A stretch of DNA of 58,558 bases from Hyphomicrobiales bacterium (GTDB lineage Bacteria > Pseudomonadota > Alphaproteobacteria > Rhizobiales > Aestuariivirgaceae). Position numbers and translations under genes: made by a program. The notes beneath the pieces are model-generated. The model ran no database searches and was not told the origin of the DNA. It saw only the letters and a program-made list of their open reading frames with translations. How positions within the stretch are numbered: position 1 is the first letter of the stretch; each line of letters starts with the position of its first letter. The stretch covers positions 1 to 58,558 of the forward strand of contig JANYHN010000034.1 of assembly GCA_025359045.1 (NCBI GenBank), written 5' to 3'. Positions 1-8,687 of the stretch are shown here, one piece after another.

Positions 1-296
1 TGAAACCGTCTCCCGCCCGGAAAACTGAAAATATCCTTCACAATTTTGCCGCCAGCTTTCTCAATCTTCATTTTCGTATCCTCTAATTTTTCAGAATAAA
101 GAATCACCAGCGTGCTGCCTTTTCTGGGTTTGCCCAGCGTGAAGCCGCCGTCGATGTGGTCGCCTTCGAAGGCGGTATAGTCTGGGCCGTAATCTTGGAA
201 GATCCAGCCAAAGCACGCGTTGTAAAATTTTTTGGCTCTTTCAAGATTGATTGAAAGAAATTCGATATATTGAATTTGTTCGTGCTTGAGCTTCAT
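1..296 (-). CDS. VOC (glyoxalase/bleomycin-resistance) family protein, C-terminus cut by window edge
   Basis: The minus strand reads from an ATG at 296 with no stop before the window edge, giving about 98 residues that begin MKLKHEQIQYIEFLSIN. A phase of one beta-alpha-beta module of the vicinal oxygen chelate fold is recognisable: the segment LERAKKFYNACFGW followed by an acidic DYGPDYTAFEG strand is the usual 'difference in fold position, then FY..FGW' signature. VOC proteins are small dimeric metalloenzymes or resistance proteins with very varied substrates, so no reaction can be named. The gene lies 19 bp downstream of, and in the same direction as, the exported protein at 316-1305, so the two may be cotranscribed. 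Confidence 0.75.
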   Translation of the reverse strand, partial: MKLKHEQIQYIEFLSINLERAKKFYNACFGWIFQDYGPDYTAFEGDHIDGGFTLGKPRKGSTLVILYSEKLEDTKMKIEKAGGKIVKDIFSFPGGRRF

Positions 297-315
297 GTTT
301 CAACTTTACCCGCTA

Positions 316-1305
316 TTACTTCACCACCATCAAACCACCCGGCCCCACAGCCACCATCCAGATTTCATCTGGTCCGGCGGTGAAGCTTTCCTTAGCACTC
401 TTGCTCTTGACGGTGATGTCGCCGGGCTTTACCTCCAGCGTAGGGCCATCGGGGGCTCTGGCACCTTGGCCCGGGGTCATTTTCACATGTTTACTGCCAA
501 CGATCACATCGGCGGGGTTGTCGGACATATTGCCGAAGACCAGTTTCACCATGCCGGGCTTGGGGGCGAGAGGTGATGCGGCGGCCTTGGCCTTTTCCGA
601 CACGGTGAGTTCGGCATCCGTCATGTCGCCATTGCGGTTCACGGCCAAAGTTGCAGGGCCATCAGGCGTTGAAAAACTGAGCGAAGCTTTAATATCGCTC
701 ACTTGGGACGTGGCATTATTTTCAGACCAACCCTTCTTGGCTAATTCTGTGCGGTAGAACGCCACGATATCTGCCACGCTGTTAGGCGCTGAAAAATTCA
801 CGGCATGGCTAAACTGCGTGCGCGTCGAACCCATATTGCCAAGCCCATCGGGAATGGGCAGGCCGTCTTTATCAATGGCCACCAAAGGCGGGGCTGCTTC
901 GGCGGCAGGGGCACTTCCCGCATCTGCCGTCGCTGCTCCCTTCGCCTCAAGGGCCTTGCCCTCGGCTGTCACTTGCGATTGCTCACCCATTTTCATAACA
1001 GTAATGGTTGCTACATCATCTCCCTTGGTCATGAAGGTTAGCACGGCCATGTTGTCCTGATTGATGACCGAAGGTTGTTCCTGCCAGCCTTGCTGCTTGG
1101 CCAGATCGCGGTAAAAAGCGGCCAAATCTTTCACGGGCTTGGCGCTTGAAAAGCTGAGCGAACCGCTCTCGCCGTCATAGTTCACAGCACTGGCATCATC
1201 CGGCATGGGCAGCGGCGGCTTTGCATCATCAGCGAATGCAGGTGTGGCCATGTTCAGAAGTGCGATGAGAAAAAGGGCAGCAGCGGGGGTGGCATGTTTT
1301 ACCAT
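316..1305 (-). CDS. Exported protein with two tandem 'FYR..L...GW' domains, function unknown
   Basis: I chose the ATG at 1305 (329 residues) because GAGGAG lies 7 bases upstream; the upstream TTG extension has no ribosome site. Residues 1-26 form a Sec signal peptide (hydrophobic AALFLIALLNMA, cleavage near AFA-DD). Two homologous modules follow: around residues 35-115 (VNYDG.SGSLSFSS..PVKDLAAFYRDLAKQQGW) and around 155-240 (FSHAVNFSAPNSVADIVAFYRTELAKKGW). An alanine-rich linker separates them, and a C-terminal beta-rich domain (from about 255) ends in a glycine-rich strand. It is probably periplasmic. I do not recognise a named family or catalytic residues. It sits between a VOC gene and a divergent FAH-family gene. 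Confidence 0.75.
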   Translation of the reverse strand: MVKHATPAAALFLIALLNMATPAFADDAKPPLPMPDDASAVNYDGESGSLSFSSAKPVKDLAAFYRDLAKQQGWQEQPSVINQDNMAVLTFMTKGDDVATITVMKMGEQSQVTAEGKALEAKGAATADAGSAPAAEAAPPLVAIDKDGLPIPDGLGNMGSTRTQFSHAVNFSAPNSVADIVAFYRTELAKKGWSENNATSQVSDIKASLSFSTPDGPATLAVNRNGDMTDAELTVSEKAKAAASPLAPKPGMVKLVFGNMSDNPADVIVGSKHVKMTPGQGARAPDGPTLEVKPGDITVKSKSAKESFTAGPDEIWMVAVGPGGLMVVK

Positions 1306-1432
1306 TTGAAAACTCCTCAAGAAGCCCCGTATTTCGATATTTGTCCAACTCGCTTTAAACGTCAAGTGCGTAGAGATTGTGGGTTGCGCTCAGCTGAAAG
1401 CGCCGCCATTCTGCGAAAAAAGGAATTCACCC

Positions 1433-2581
1433 ATGTCTCAATCCTTAGTCCCTGCCAATGCAACCCTCGCAGGCCGTGTTCATCTTCCTAAAGTCGGTCC
1501 GTGTGTGGTGCGCGTTGATGGCGACAAGCTAACCGACATCACCGCGATATTCCCCACGATGCGCGACCTGTGTGAGATGCCAGATCCAGCTCAGGCGCTT
1601 GCCGCTGCTGAGGGTAAAACAATTGGGCGTGTAGAAGATGTGCTGGCGAACGCTGCATTCAAGACGCGCGACTTTTCCAAACCATGGTTGCTTGCCCCTA
1701 TTGATTTGCAGGCCATCAAAGCCGCGGGCGTTACCTTTGCAGTCTCGATGCTGGAGCGTGTGATCGAAGAAAAAACCCGGGGCGATGCGGCGGCCACGGC
1801 GGCTATTCGCGGTTCCATCAATGATATGTTCGGTGGCGATCTGCGCAATCTGAAGCCTGGCTCGAAAGAGGCGGCGGAACTTAAAGACACGCTGATGAAA
1901 CAAGGCGCGTGGAGCCAGTATCTTGAAGTGGGCATTGGCCCTGATGCGGAGATTTTTACCAAGGGGCCGGTGCTGTCTGCTGTGGGCTGCAATATGGATG
2001 TTGGTGTGCACCCTAAATCATCATGGAATAATCCAGAGCCGGAGGTGGTGATGGTGGTTTCTTCACTGGGTAAAATCGTTGGCGCAACACTCGGCAATGA
2101 TGTGAACTTGCGCGATGTGGAAGGCCGCTCGGCATTGCTGCTGGGCAAAGCTAAGGATAATAACGCATCGACATCCATCGGCCCGTTTATTCGTTTCTTC
2201 GATGAGGCGTTCACCTATGAAGATATTTGCGCAGCTGAACTTTCGATGAAAGTTACAGGGCTCGATGCCTTTGTGATGCAAGGCCAATCCAATATGAGCG
2301 AGATCAGCCGCGCGCCCGCTGATATTGTGGCACAAGCCATCAACGCGCATCATCAATATCCTGATGGCCTCGTGGTGTTTTGCGGCACCATGTTTGCCCC
2401 CACTGATGACCGAGGCTCCAAAGGTAAGGGCTTTACCCATCACACGGGCGACATCGTTGAAATCTCAACGCCACTGCTGGGCACACTCAGCAACCGCGTT
2501 GTGCCCACGAACGAGGCCGAACCATGGAATTTTGGCATAGCAGATTTGATGCGTAATCTTGCTCACCGAAAACTGATTTAA
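1433..2581 (+). CDS. Fumarylacetoacetate hydrolase (FAH) family protein
   Basis: The ATG at 1433 (382 residues) is preceded by AAAAAAGGA at a normal distance; in-frame upstream codons look like intergenic sequence. The N-terminal third (residues 1-120) contains a [20 protein letters not shown] strand pair. The C-terminal two-thirds hold the FAH/2-hydroxyhepta-diene isomerase fold, with the metal-site-like [18 protein letters not shown] segment near residue 165 and [27 protein letters not shown] near 220-245, matching the conserved 'ND.S.RD.E......AK.' pattern. FAH enzymes cleave C-C bonds of acylpyruvates or hydrate oxo-enoates using a divalent metal. The roughly 380-residue form resembles the group linked to sugar or aromatic acid breakdown; the true substrate is not deducible here. 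Confidence 0.85.
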   Translation: MSQSLVPANATLAGRVHLPKVGPCVVRVDGDKLTDITAIFPTMRDLCEMPDPAQALAAAEGKTIGRVEDVLANAAFKTRDFSKPWLLAPIDLQAIKAAGVTFAVSMLERVIEEKTRGDAAATAAIRGSINDMFGGDLRNLKPGSKEAAELKDTLMKQGAWSQYLEVGIGPDAEIFTKGPVLSAVGCNMDVGVHPKSSWNNPEPEVVMVVSSLGKIVGATLGNDVNLRDVEGRSALLLGKAKDNNASTSIGPFIRFFDEAFTYEDICAAELSMKVTGLDAFVMQGQSNMSEISRAPADIVAQAINAHHQYPDGLVVFCGTMFAPTDDRGSKGKGFTHHTGDIVEISTPLLGTLSNRVVPTNEAEPWNFGIADLMRNLAHRKLI

Positions 2582-2637
2582 ATAGGGTTTCAATTCGGAA
2601 ATCTGCTTGTTATAAGTTCTCTAGCTTGGGGGACGCC

Positions 2638-3765
2638 GTGACACATTATTTTCGCTTACTGGGATTTTGCTTGGGCATTTTTTGGTTTGGTATTGTGGCA
2701 CCAAGCTTTTCTCAGACGGCTGCTACAGCTCCGGTTATTGAAGCGCCGATCAATTTGGCCGATCTCAAAGTCATCACCCGCGTGGTGCCGCCCTTTGTAT
2801 TAAAGGATAACGAAAAATATCAAGGCTTCTCGGTAGAGCTTTGGCAAGCCATTGCCACCCAAATCAATGCCGGTTCGCATTTTGTTGAAAAAGCCAATAT
2901 CAAAGAAATTCTTGCTGGCGTGAAGGCAGGAGAAGGTGACCTAGCGATTGCCGCAATCTCGATCACATCGCAGCGCGAACAAGAATTTGATTTTTCGCAA
3001 CCGAGGTTTGATTCAGGTTTGCAGATCATGGTGCGAAGCGACAACAATGGCGGCTTCAGCATCGGCCAAGTTTGGAATATTCTTTCGACGGGTGCCATGC
3101 CATTCTTGCTGGGTTTGATGGCAGCGTTAATCATCGTTCCTGCGCATTTGGTATGGTATGCGGAACGTCGGGGGACAAGCCACTTTATTTCTCAACGTTA
3201 TTTTCCAGGCATCTGGCAAGCCGCGTGGTGGTCAATTGGTGCGGTTGCCGGTCAACAGCCAGATAGCCCTGCATCTAATTGGGGTCGCATCCTCGCCGCC
3301 ATGGCAATTTTGGTTTCCATGGTATTCATGTCTTACTTTCAAGCCACCATCACATCAGCGCTGACCATCCAAACCTTGAAAGGTGATATTAATGGACCTG
3401 AAGATTTGGCGGGACGCAAAGTAGGCACCACTACGGGCAGCACGGCCGCAGGCTATCTTAAATCTCTCGACGTCACGGCCACAGAATTTTCAAAGATTAC
3501 AGAAGCCTTCACGGCGCTGGAAAATAAACAGCTTGACGCCGTGGTGTTTGACTCGCCCGTTCTGCTTTATTACGCAGCTACGCAAGGCCGCAACAAAGTC
3601 CAGATCGTTGGCCCCATGCTGCGCAAAGAAAATTACGGCATCTTGTTTCCGCGCGGTTCCACACTGCGCAAGCCAGTCAATGAAGCATTACTCACTTTGC
3701 GTGAAAATGGAACTTATGAGGCGCTTTATGCCAAATGGTTTTCGGCATCACAGTTGGCGCAATAG
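2638..3765 (+). CDS. Ionotropic-glutamate-receptor-like channel (periplasmic-binding domain plus pore)
   Basis: A GTG at 2638 preceded by GGGGGA gives 375 residues; a TTG at 2626 is possible but lacks a ribosome site. Layout: signal peptide (1-26), first lobe of a type-2 solute-binding domain (about 40-135) with the ligand-site arginine pattern [15 protein letters not shown] (Arg113), membrane helix M1 (about 154-173), re-entrant pore (about 193-210), membrane helix M3 (about 217-245), then the second binding lobe ([21 protein letters not shown]). This S1-M1-P-M3-S2 order is that of bacterial GluR0-type channels. The pore is odd: it lacks the potassium filter TVGYG and reads [15 protein letters not shown], close to the AMPA-receptor pore. 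It probably gates ion flow in response to an amino acid or similar ligand. Confidence 0.8.
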   Translation: MTHYFRLLGFCLGIFWFGIVAPSFSQTAATAPVIEAPINLADLKVITRVVPPFVLKDNEKYQGFSVELWQAIATQINAGSHFVEKANIKEILAGVKAGEGDLAIAAISITSQREQEFDFSQPRFDSGLQIMVRSDNNGGFSIGQVWNILSTGAMPFLLGLMAALIIVPAHLVWYAERRGTSHFISQRYFPGIWQAAWWSIGAVAGQQPDSPASNWGRILAAMAILVSMVFMSYFQATITSALTIQTLKGDINGPEDLAGRKVGTTTGSTAAGYLKSLDVTATEFSKITEAFTALENKQLDAVVFDSPVLLYYAATQGRNKVQIVGPMLRKENYGILFPRGSTLRKPVNEALLTLRENGTYEALYAKWFSASQLAQ

Positions 3766-3768
3766 TCC

Positions 3769-4392
3769 TTAGCGCATTCTATCGCTGTAAGTTCCAAACA
3801 CCCGATCCCAGAACAAGGTTGTGACACCGAAATTGTATTCATTATTACCATAATGATGGATTGAGTGGCTGCGCTTTAATTTGCGGATCAATTTAAACCT
3901 GCTGTGCGTCGACCGATGGACAATAAAATGCACCGCAGAGAATGCCAGATAGCCCGCCATCAGACCCGCAAAGATGAAACATGCGGCATAGGTGCCAAAA
4001 AATAATGTTGCTGGCAGATAGCCGAGCACAAAAATCAGCATTAAAGATAGAATAGTTGGTGTTCCGATTAAGTCATCAGCATCAGCGTGATGGGCCATGT
4101 GCAGAGGCTTCACGCCTGGCATATGGTGAAATGCATAACGGTGCATAAAATATTCAACGGCGGTCCAAATGGCATAACCTAAAACTAAAAAGGCAATACC
4201 AAGCCACCACGCTTCGTGCCGCAGACCCCAAGCGCCAAAGCTCAGACTTGCAGAAATGAAAACCGGATAAAGATAGAAATCGAGCATGAAGCTAAACGGT
4301 GTCATACGCGTGGAAAACAGACCGACGACAAAACTATAACTCGAGCGACTATATTGTCCGAATTTTACGAAGCTTTCTGAACTATTGATCAT
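3769..4392 (-). CDS. Sterol desaturase / fatty acid hydroxylase superfamily protein
   Basis: This is a 207-residue integral membrane di-iron oxygenase candidate. The histidine clusters of the family are visible in order: HRYAFHH near residue 84, HMAHHAD near 100, HFIVHRSTH near 150 and HSIHHYGNNEYNFG near 175, all interleaved with hydrophobic helices. The clusters are expected to hold a di-iron centre on the cytoplasmic face, and members hydroxylate or desaturate fatty acids, sterols, carotenoids or hopanoid-type lipids. The ATG at 4392 follows GAGGTCAGG, a plausible ribosome site. The gene is convergent with the receptor-channel gene, with only 3 bp between the two stop codons. The substrate cannot be told from sequence. 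Confidence 0.8.
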   Translation of the reverse strand: MINSSESFVKFGQYSRSSYSFVVGLFSTRMTPFSFMLDFYLYPVFISASLSFGAWGLRHEAWWLGIAFLVLGYAIWTAVEYFMHRYAFHHMPGVKPLHMAHHADADDLIGTPTILSLMLIFVLGYLPATLFFGTYAACFIFAGLMAGYLAFSAVHFIVHRSTHSRFKLIRKLKRSHSIHHYGNNEYNFGVTTLFWDRVFGTYSDRMR

Positions 4393-4502
4393 CCTGACCT
4401 CATCCCTTTTTGAGATTACTCAGTTTAGCCTGATCCCGGTATGAGGCTAACAAAGCGCGGATTCTGTGGCAAGAGATTTTGACGATTCCGTGAACGAACC
4501 AC

Positions 4503-5273
4503 TCAGCCGACAAAAGCGCGCTCTACGACAAAATTGCCCGGCTGACTATGAGAACCCTCGGTAAAGCCCTTTGGTTCCAACATTTGGCGGATATCTTTGA
4601 TCATGCCCATAGAGCCGCACATCATAATGCGGTCATGCTCTGCGTCAAATGCGGGGCTGCCCAGCGCATTAAAAAATTCGCCCGTCGCAATCAAACTGGT
4701 AATGCGGCCATTATGCTCGCTTGGTTCACGCGTGGCCGACGCAAAATGCTTTAGGCGCAAAGTTGCTTCTTCGCCAACCAACGGGTCTTCTCGTGTCGCA
4801 GCAACGCTGTCAAAGCCATATTTCAACTCGCCAACTGTGCGGCAAGTATGGGTGAGAATAATGCTCTCAAACTTCTCATAGGTTTCAGGATCGCGAATGA
4901 GCGAAACAAATGGGGCAACACCCGTTCCCGTTGAAAGCATGAACAAGCGCTTGCCTGGCAGCAACGCGTCATTGACCAACGTGCCGGTGGTTTTAGGGCG
5001 CAGCAGGATTTCATCACCCACTTGGATTTTTTGCAAGCGTTCCGTCAAAGGACCGCCTGGTACTTTGATCGAGAAAAATTCCAAACTCTCATCCCAAGCC
5101 GGACTGGCAATAGAATAGGCGCGCATCACCGGCTTTACGTCATCAGGCAAGCCCAACATCACAAACTCGCCAGAGCGAAAACGAAGTGATTGCGGCCTCG
5201 TCACGCGGAAGCGGAAAAGCCTGTCTGTATAATGTTGTACTTCAAGCACGCGCTCAAAATGGACGTTCGACAT
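4503..5273 (-). CDS. fpr: Ferredoxin--NADP+ reductase (plant-type, Fpr)
   Basis: The 256-residue length and sequence fit bacterial Fpr. The FAD-binding signature RAYSIAS is at residues 51-57 and the NADP-binding GTGVAPF at 116-122. The family's short C-terminal tail ends in ERAFVG here, as expected for subclass I bacterial reductases. The enzyme moves electrons between NADPH and ferredoxin or flavodoxin in the cytoplasm, often during oxidative stress or iron-sulfur repair. The gene stands alone and is transcribed away from the lytic transglycosylase gene. Its promoter carries a dense set of CGAACG hexamers (5264-5329), so regulated expression is likely. A second, unrelated type of ferredoxin reductase is encoded at 41590-42618. 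Confidence 0.92.
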   Translation of the reverse strand: MSNVHFERVLEVQHYTDRLFRFRVTRPQSLRFRSGEFVMLGLPDDVKPVMRAYSIASPAWDESLEFFSIKVPGGPLTERLQKIQVGDEILLRPKTTGTLVNDALLPGKRLFMLSTGTGVAPFVSLIRDPETYEKFESIILTHTCRTVGELKYGFDSVAATREDPLVGEEATLRLKHFASATREPSEHNGRITSLIATGEFFNALGSPAFDAEHDRIMMCGSMGMIKDIRQMLEPKGFTEGSHSQPGNFVVERAFVG

Positions 5274-5329
5274 ATCATCACCGTTCGTTATACCGAACGA
5301 TTTCTAGATAATTCCGAACGCTTTTGCAA
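5264..5329 (-). promoter_or_regulatory. fpr promoter with operator-like CGAACG/CGTTCG array
   Basis: Reading the minus strand, TTGCAA (5329-5324), a 17-base spacer and TAGAAA (5306-5301) form a plausible sigma-70 promoter, putting the start of transcription near 5294. The hexamer CGTTCG or its complement occurs at 5264-5269, 5282-5287, 5294-5299 and 5315-5320. The middle two form a perfect inverted repeat with a 6-base spacer that overlaps the predicted start site; one more lies between the -35 and -10 boxes, and another within the first codons of fpr. The placement suggests a repressor site. The regulator is unknown. Confidence 0.5.
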
Positions 5330-5416
5330 GTGACATTTGGGTGTGGGCAAGTCTTGACAGGAATCTGGCACCAGCGCAGTTTAGGCGCTTCGGGGAATTC
5401 ATCAGGGGAATACGTC

Positions 5417-6208
5417 ATGTCACTGAAATTAAAGATTATTTTCACCGTTTTGATATCTGGAATCATGAGCGCGTCAGTAGCTCACGCCGCCCAGTGCGGC
5501 AACACAGCAGCTGGGTTCGAGGCTTGGAAATCAGCTTTTGCGTCTCAGGCCAAGGCAGGTGGGATCGGATCAAAAGGCCTTTCTGCGTTAGCCAGCACCT
5601 CATATTCAACTGGGACGATTTATGCTGATCGCCACCAAAAGAGTTTTAAGCTTTCACTTGATGCCTTCATGTCCAAGCGTGGCGCTGCTGGAATCGTGGC
5701 CCGCGCCAAGGGATTAAAACGCGCCAATGCCGCACTCTTTTCTTCGCTTGAGGCTCGGTATGGTGTGCCCGCTGGTCCGATCCTTGCCATTTGGGGCATG
5801 GAAACAGGGTTTGGTGCAGTCACCGGAAATCAACCCACCATCTCGGCTGCTGCCACCTTGGCCTATGATTGCCGCCGCTCGGCCTTCTTTGTTGAGCAAT
5901 TGATGGCTGCATTAAAACTCGTAGATAGCGGCGCAATGTCATCATCAACACGCGGCGCCATGCATGGTGAAGTGGGCCAAACGCAATTTATGCCGAAGAA
6001 CATTATGCTCTATGGCGTGGGCAGCCGGAATCTGAACAATAAGAATGATGCCCTTGCCTCCACAGCCAATTTCCTGCGCGGCCATGGTTGGCGTGCTGGT
6101 GCTGGTTATCAACCGGGTGAAGCTAATTTTGGAGCAATTCAAGGCTGGAACGCTGCAACCGTTTATCAACAAGCCATTGCGATTATGGGACGGCAAATTG
6201 ATGGATAA
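5417..6208 (+). CDS. Lytic murein transglycosylase (SLT/MltB-like)
   Basis: The ATG at 5417 follows AGGGGAA and gives 263 residues. Residues 1-24 are a signal peptide (IIFTVLISGIMSASVAHA), so the enzyme acts in the periplasm. The catalytic glutamate is Glu129 in WGMETGFG, the MltB-family motif, followed by QPTISAAATLAYDCRRS and by GEVGQTQFMPKNIMLYG near 185-200, which forms the rest of the sugar-binding cleft. Such enzymes cleave the MurNAc-GlcNAc bond of peptidoglycan non-hydrolytically to leave 1,6-anhydromuropeptides. It lacks a lipobox and an obvious peptidoglycan-binding domain, so it is probably soluble. It is divergent from fpr and followed by an HD-GYP gene 44 bp downstream. Confidence 0.88.
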   Translation: MSLKLKIIFTVLISGIMSASVAHAAQCGNTAAGFEAWKSAFASQAKAGGIGSKGLSALASTSYSTGTIYADRHQKSFKLSLDAFMSKRGAAGIVARAKGLKRANAALFSSLEARYGVPAGPILAIWGMETGFGAVTGNQPTISAAATLAYDCRRSAFFVEQLMAALKLVDSGAMSSSTRGAMHGEVGQTQFMPKNIMLYGVGSRNLNNKNDALASTANFLRGHGWRAGAGYQPGEANFGAIQGWNAATVYQQAIAIMGRQIDG

Positions 6209-6252
6209 GTTCACAGTCTTGTGAACTGGCATTATCCTTAATCCAATCTTAA

Positions 6253-7656
6253 ATGCCTCAATCCCAAAATGGGGGCATGCTGATTTCATTTCATAACGAA
6301 CAAACGCAAAATCAAAAGCTTCGTTTGGCAGAAGTTTTGGGTGCACTCACCTATGCGCTGGATATCACCGAGGGCCAACCAGAGGGGCATTCGGTGCGGT
6401 GTTGTTGGATTGGGCTATTGATTGCCGAAGAATTGAAGCTTGATGATCAGCAGACTTGGGAACTCTATTACACTTTGCTCCTTAAAGACCTTGGATGCAG
6501 CAGCAACGCCGCGCGCATTTGCGAGCTTTATCTTGCTGATGATCTAAGTTTCAAAAAAGATTTCAAACTTGTCAATGGCAGCCTGCCGCAAGCACTTCGT
6601 TTTGTCATGTCACATACAGGCCTCCAAGCGGGCATGGCCGAACGGTTCCGCGCCATCATCAACATCTTTCAAAATGGTGGCGAGATTTCGCGCGAGCTTA
6701 TTGAAACCCGTTGCACGCGGGGTGCTGATATTGCGCGCAAAATGCGCTTTAGCGAAGCCGTCGCGGCGGGCATTCATGATCTGGATGAACATTGGGATGG
6801 CAGTGGCAAACCCGAAGGCAAAAAAGGAAGCGACATTTCGCTTTACGCCCGCATCGCCCTTTTAGCACAGGTCGTTGATATCTTCCGTCTTTCGGGTGGT
6901 GAAGACGCAGCACGCAAGGAAGTTGAAAATCGTTCCGGCACATGGTTTGATCCTGTGCTTGTAAAGGCCTTTAAGACAGTGGCTACGCGACCATCTTTCT
7001 GGGACGCGATGAATGGTGAGGATTTGCGCGAAATGATTTTGGACCTCGAACCGCAAAACGCCGCGATCAATTTTGATGAAGACTATCTTGACGATATCGC
7101 CGCTGGCTTTGCCCAAGTGGTCGATGCAAAAAGTCCATTTACAAAAGGTCACAGCGAGCGCGTTGCACTTTATGCGGATATGATCGCCGAGGAAATGAAA
7201 CTTGAAACGTCGCATCGCCGGTGGTTGAAACGCGCGGCACTTCTGCACGATATTGGCAAATTGGGCGTCAGCAATTCAATTCTCGACAAGCCTTCTAAGC
7301 TTGACGACGCTGAATGGGTCGCCATGCGTCGCCACGCGGTTGAAACCGAAACAATTTTGTCACGCATATCAGTTTTTAAACACATGGCTCCTGTTGCTGC
7401 TGCGCATCATGAGAGGATCGACGGCAAAGGCTATCCAAAAGGCATGAAAGGCGCAGAGATTACATTTGAATCTCGTATTCTTGCGGTGGCTGATATTTTT
7501 GATGCGCTCACCGCTGACCGTCCTTACCACGCCGCGATGCCAGTTTCTAAAGCCTTGAGCATCATGAACGAAGATGCAGGCATTGCCATTGACATTAATT
7601 GCTTCGAGGCACTCAAACTCGCCTTGCAAAAAATCAACTCAAGCATCGCGGCGTAA
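6253..7656 (+). CDS. HD-GYP domain protein with a degenerate first HD domain
   Basis: The product is 467 residues from an ATG at 6253; a second ATG at 6277 is also possible, and neither has a well spaced ribosome site. The C-terminal half holds a complete HD-GYP domain: HDIGKLGVS (His332-Asp333), then HHERIDGKGYPKG at 385-397 and ADIFDALTADRPYH. HD-GYP enzymes hydrolyse cyclic di-GMP. The N-terminal half looks like a decayed copy of the same fold: HSVRCCWIG near 46, LLLKDLGCS where HD would be (Lys-Asp instead), and HWDGSGKPEG at 180-189 resembling the GYP loop. No receiver or sensor domain is present. It is convergent with tdh, with 5 bp between stop codons. Confidence 0.88.
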   Translation: MPQSQNGGMLISFHNEQTQNQKLRLAEVLGALTYALDITEGQPEGHSVRCCWIGLLIAEELKLDDQQTWELYYTLLLKDLGCSSNAARICELYLADDLSFKKDFKLVNGSLPQALRFVMSHTGLQAGMAERFRAIINIFQNGGEISRELIETRCTRGADIARKMRFSEAVAAGIHDLDEHWDGSGKPEGKKGSDISLYARIALLAQVVDIFRLSGGEDAARKEVENRSGTWFDPVLVKAFKTVATRPSFWDAMNGEDLREMILDLEPQNAAINFDEDYLDDIAAGFAQVVDAKSPFTKGHSERVALYADMIAEEMKLETSHRRWLKRAALLHDIGKLGVSNSILDKPSKLDDAEWVAMRRHAVETETILSRISVFKHMAPVAAAHHERIDGKGYPKGMKGAEITFESRILAVADIFDALTADRPYHAAMPVSKALSIMNEDAGIAIDINCFEALKLALQKINSSIAA

Positions 7657-7661
7657 TCTTT

Positions 7662-8687
7662 TTAAGCCCAATCCAAAACAACCTTGCCACAGCTGCCTTG
7701 CTTCATCAGATCAAAGCCCACTTTGTAATTTTCCGCCTTCATGCGATGTGTAATCACTTTTCGCACGTCCAAGCCTGATTGCAGCATGGCAATCATTTTA
7801 TACCATGTCTCAAACATCTCGCGACCGTAAATGCCCTTGATCGTCAGCGCTTTGAAAATGATTGCATTCCAATCGACAGGCATTTTACCAGAGGGAATTC
7901 CAAGCATAGCAATTTTTCCGCCCATGATGAGATGCTTTGTCATCTGTTCAAACGCCGCAGGTGCGCCAGACATTTCAAGCCCCACGTCAAAACCCTCGCG
8001 CATTCCCAGTTTATCCATTTCACTGCGCAAATCTTGGCGCGAAACATTGACCGTCACTGCGTCTGTAACTTGGTTGCAAAGTTCCAACCGATAATCATTT
8101 ACATCCGTCACCACCACATGACGCGCGCCAACATGCCTGCACACAGTAGCTGCCATGATCCCAATCGGCCCAGCACCGGTGATCAACACATCTTCGCCGA
8201 TCAAATCAAACGACAAAGCTGTGTGCACTGCGTTTCCGAGTGGGTCGAGAATCGCACCAATTTCATCATCAATTTCATCTGGCAGGTGGATTGCATTGAA
8301 GGCTGGAATTTTTAAATACTCGGCAAAGGCACCAGGCACATTCACGCCCACACCTTTGGTTTCAGGATCAAGATGAAAATGCCCAGCCCGCGCCATGCGG
8401 CTTTTCATTCCGATCAAATGGCCTTCGCCAGACACGCGGTCACCCACTTTCACGGTGCGCACGTGGGAACCTATTTCAACCACGCGGCCGGCAAATTCAT
8501 GGCCCACGACCATCGGTACAGGGATGGTTTTCTGCGCCCATTCATCCCATTTCCAAATATGCAGATCAGTGCCGCAAATCCCCGTCTTTGCAACCCTGAT
8601 CAGAATATCGTCAACGCCAATTTGCGGTGCTGGCTCATCACGTAAGGTCAAGCCCTCGGTCGTTTCGGCTTTCACAAGTGCTCGCAT
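7662..8687 (-). CDS. tdh: L-threonine 3-dehydrogenase, structural-zinc cysteines absent
   Basis: At 341 residues it equals the length of E. coli Tdh, and the sequence aligns throughout. Catalytic zinc ligands Cys38, His63 and Glu64 are present ([18 protein letters not shown]), as is the Rossmann motif [10 protein letters not shown] near 171. It oxidises L-threonine to 2-amino-3-oxobutyrate with NAD+, which Kbl then cleaves. The odd point is the structural-zinc lobe: where E. coli has Cys93, 96, 99 and 107, this protein has Gly, Ser, Ala and Asp, in an otherwise undamaged reading frame. Its ATG overlaps the stop of kbl (ATGA type), so the two are translationally coupled, with kbl first. Confidence 0.92.
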   Translation of the reverse strand: MRALVKAETTEGLTLRDEPAPQIGVDDILIRVAKTGICGTDLHIWKWDEWAQKTIPVPMVVGHEFAGRVVEIGSHVRTVKVGDRVSGEGHLIGMKSRMARAGHFHLDPETKGVGVNVPGAFAEYLKIPAFNAIHLPDEIDDEIGAILDPLGNAVHTALSFDLIGEDVLITGAGPIGIMAATVCRHVGARHVVVTDVNDYRLELCNQVTDAVTVNVSRQDLRSEMDKLGMREGFDVGLEMSGAPAAFEQMTKHLIMGGKIAMLGIPSGKMPVDWNAIIFKALTIKGIYGREMFETWYKMIAMLQSGLDVRKVITHRMKAENYKVGFDLMKQGSCGKVVLDWA

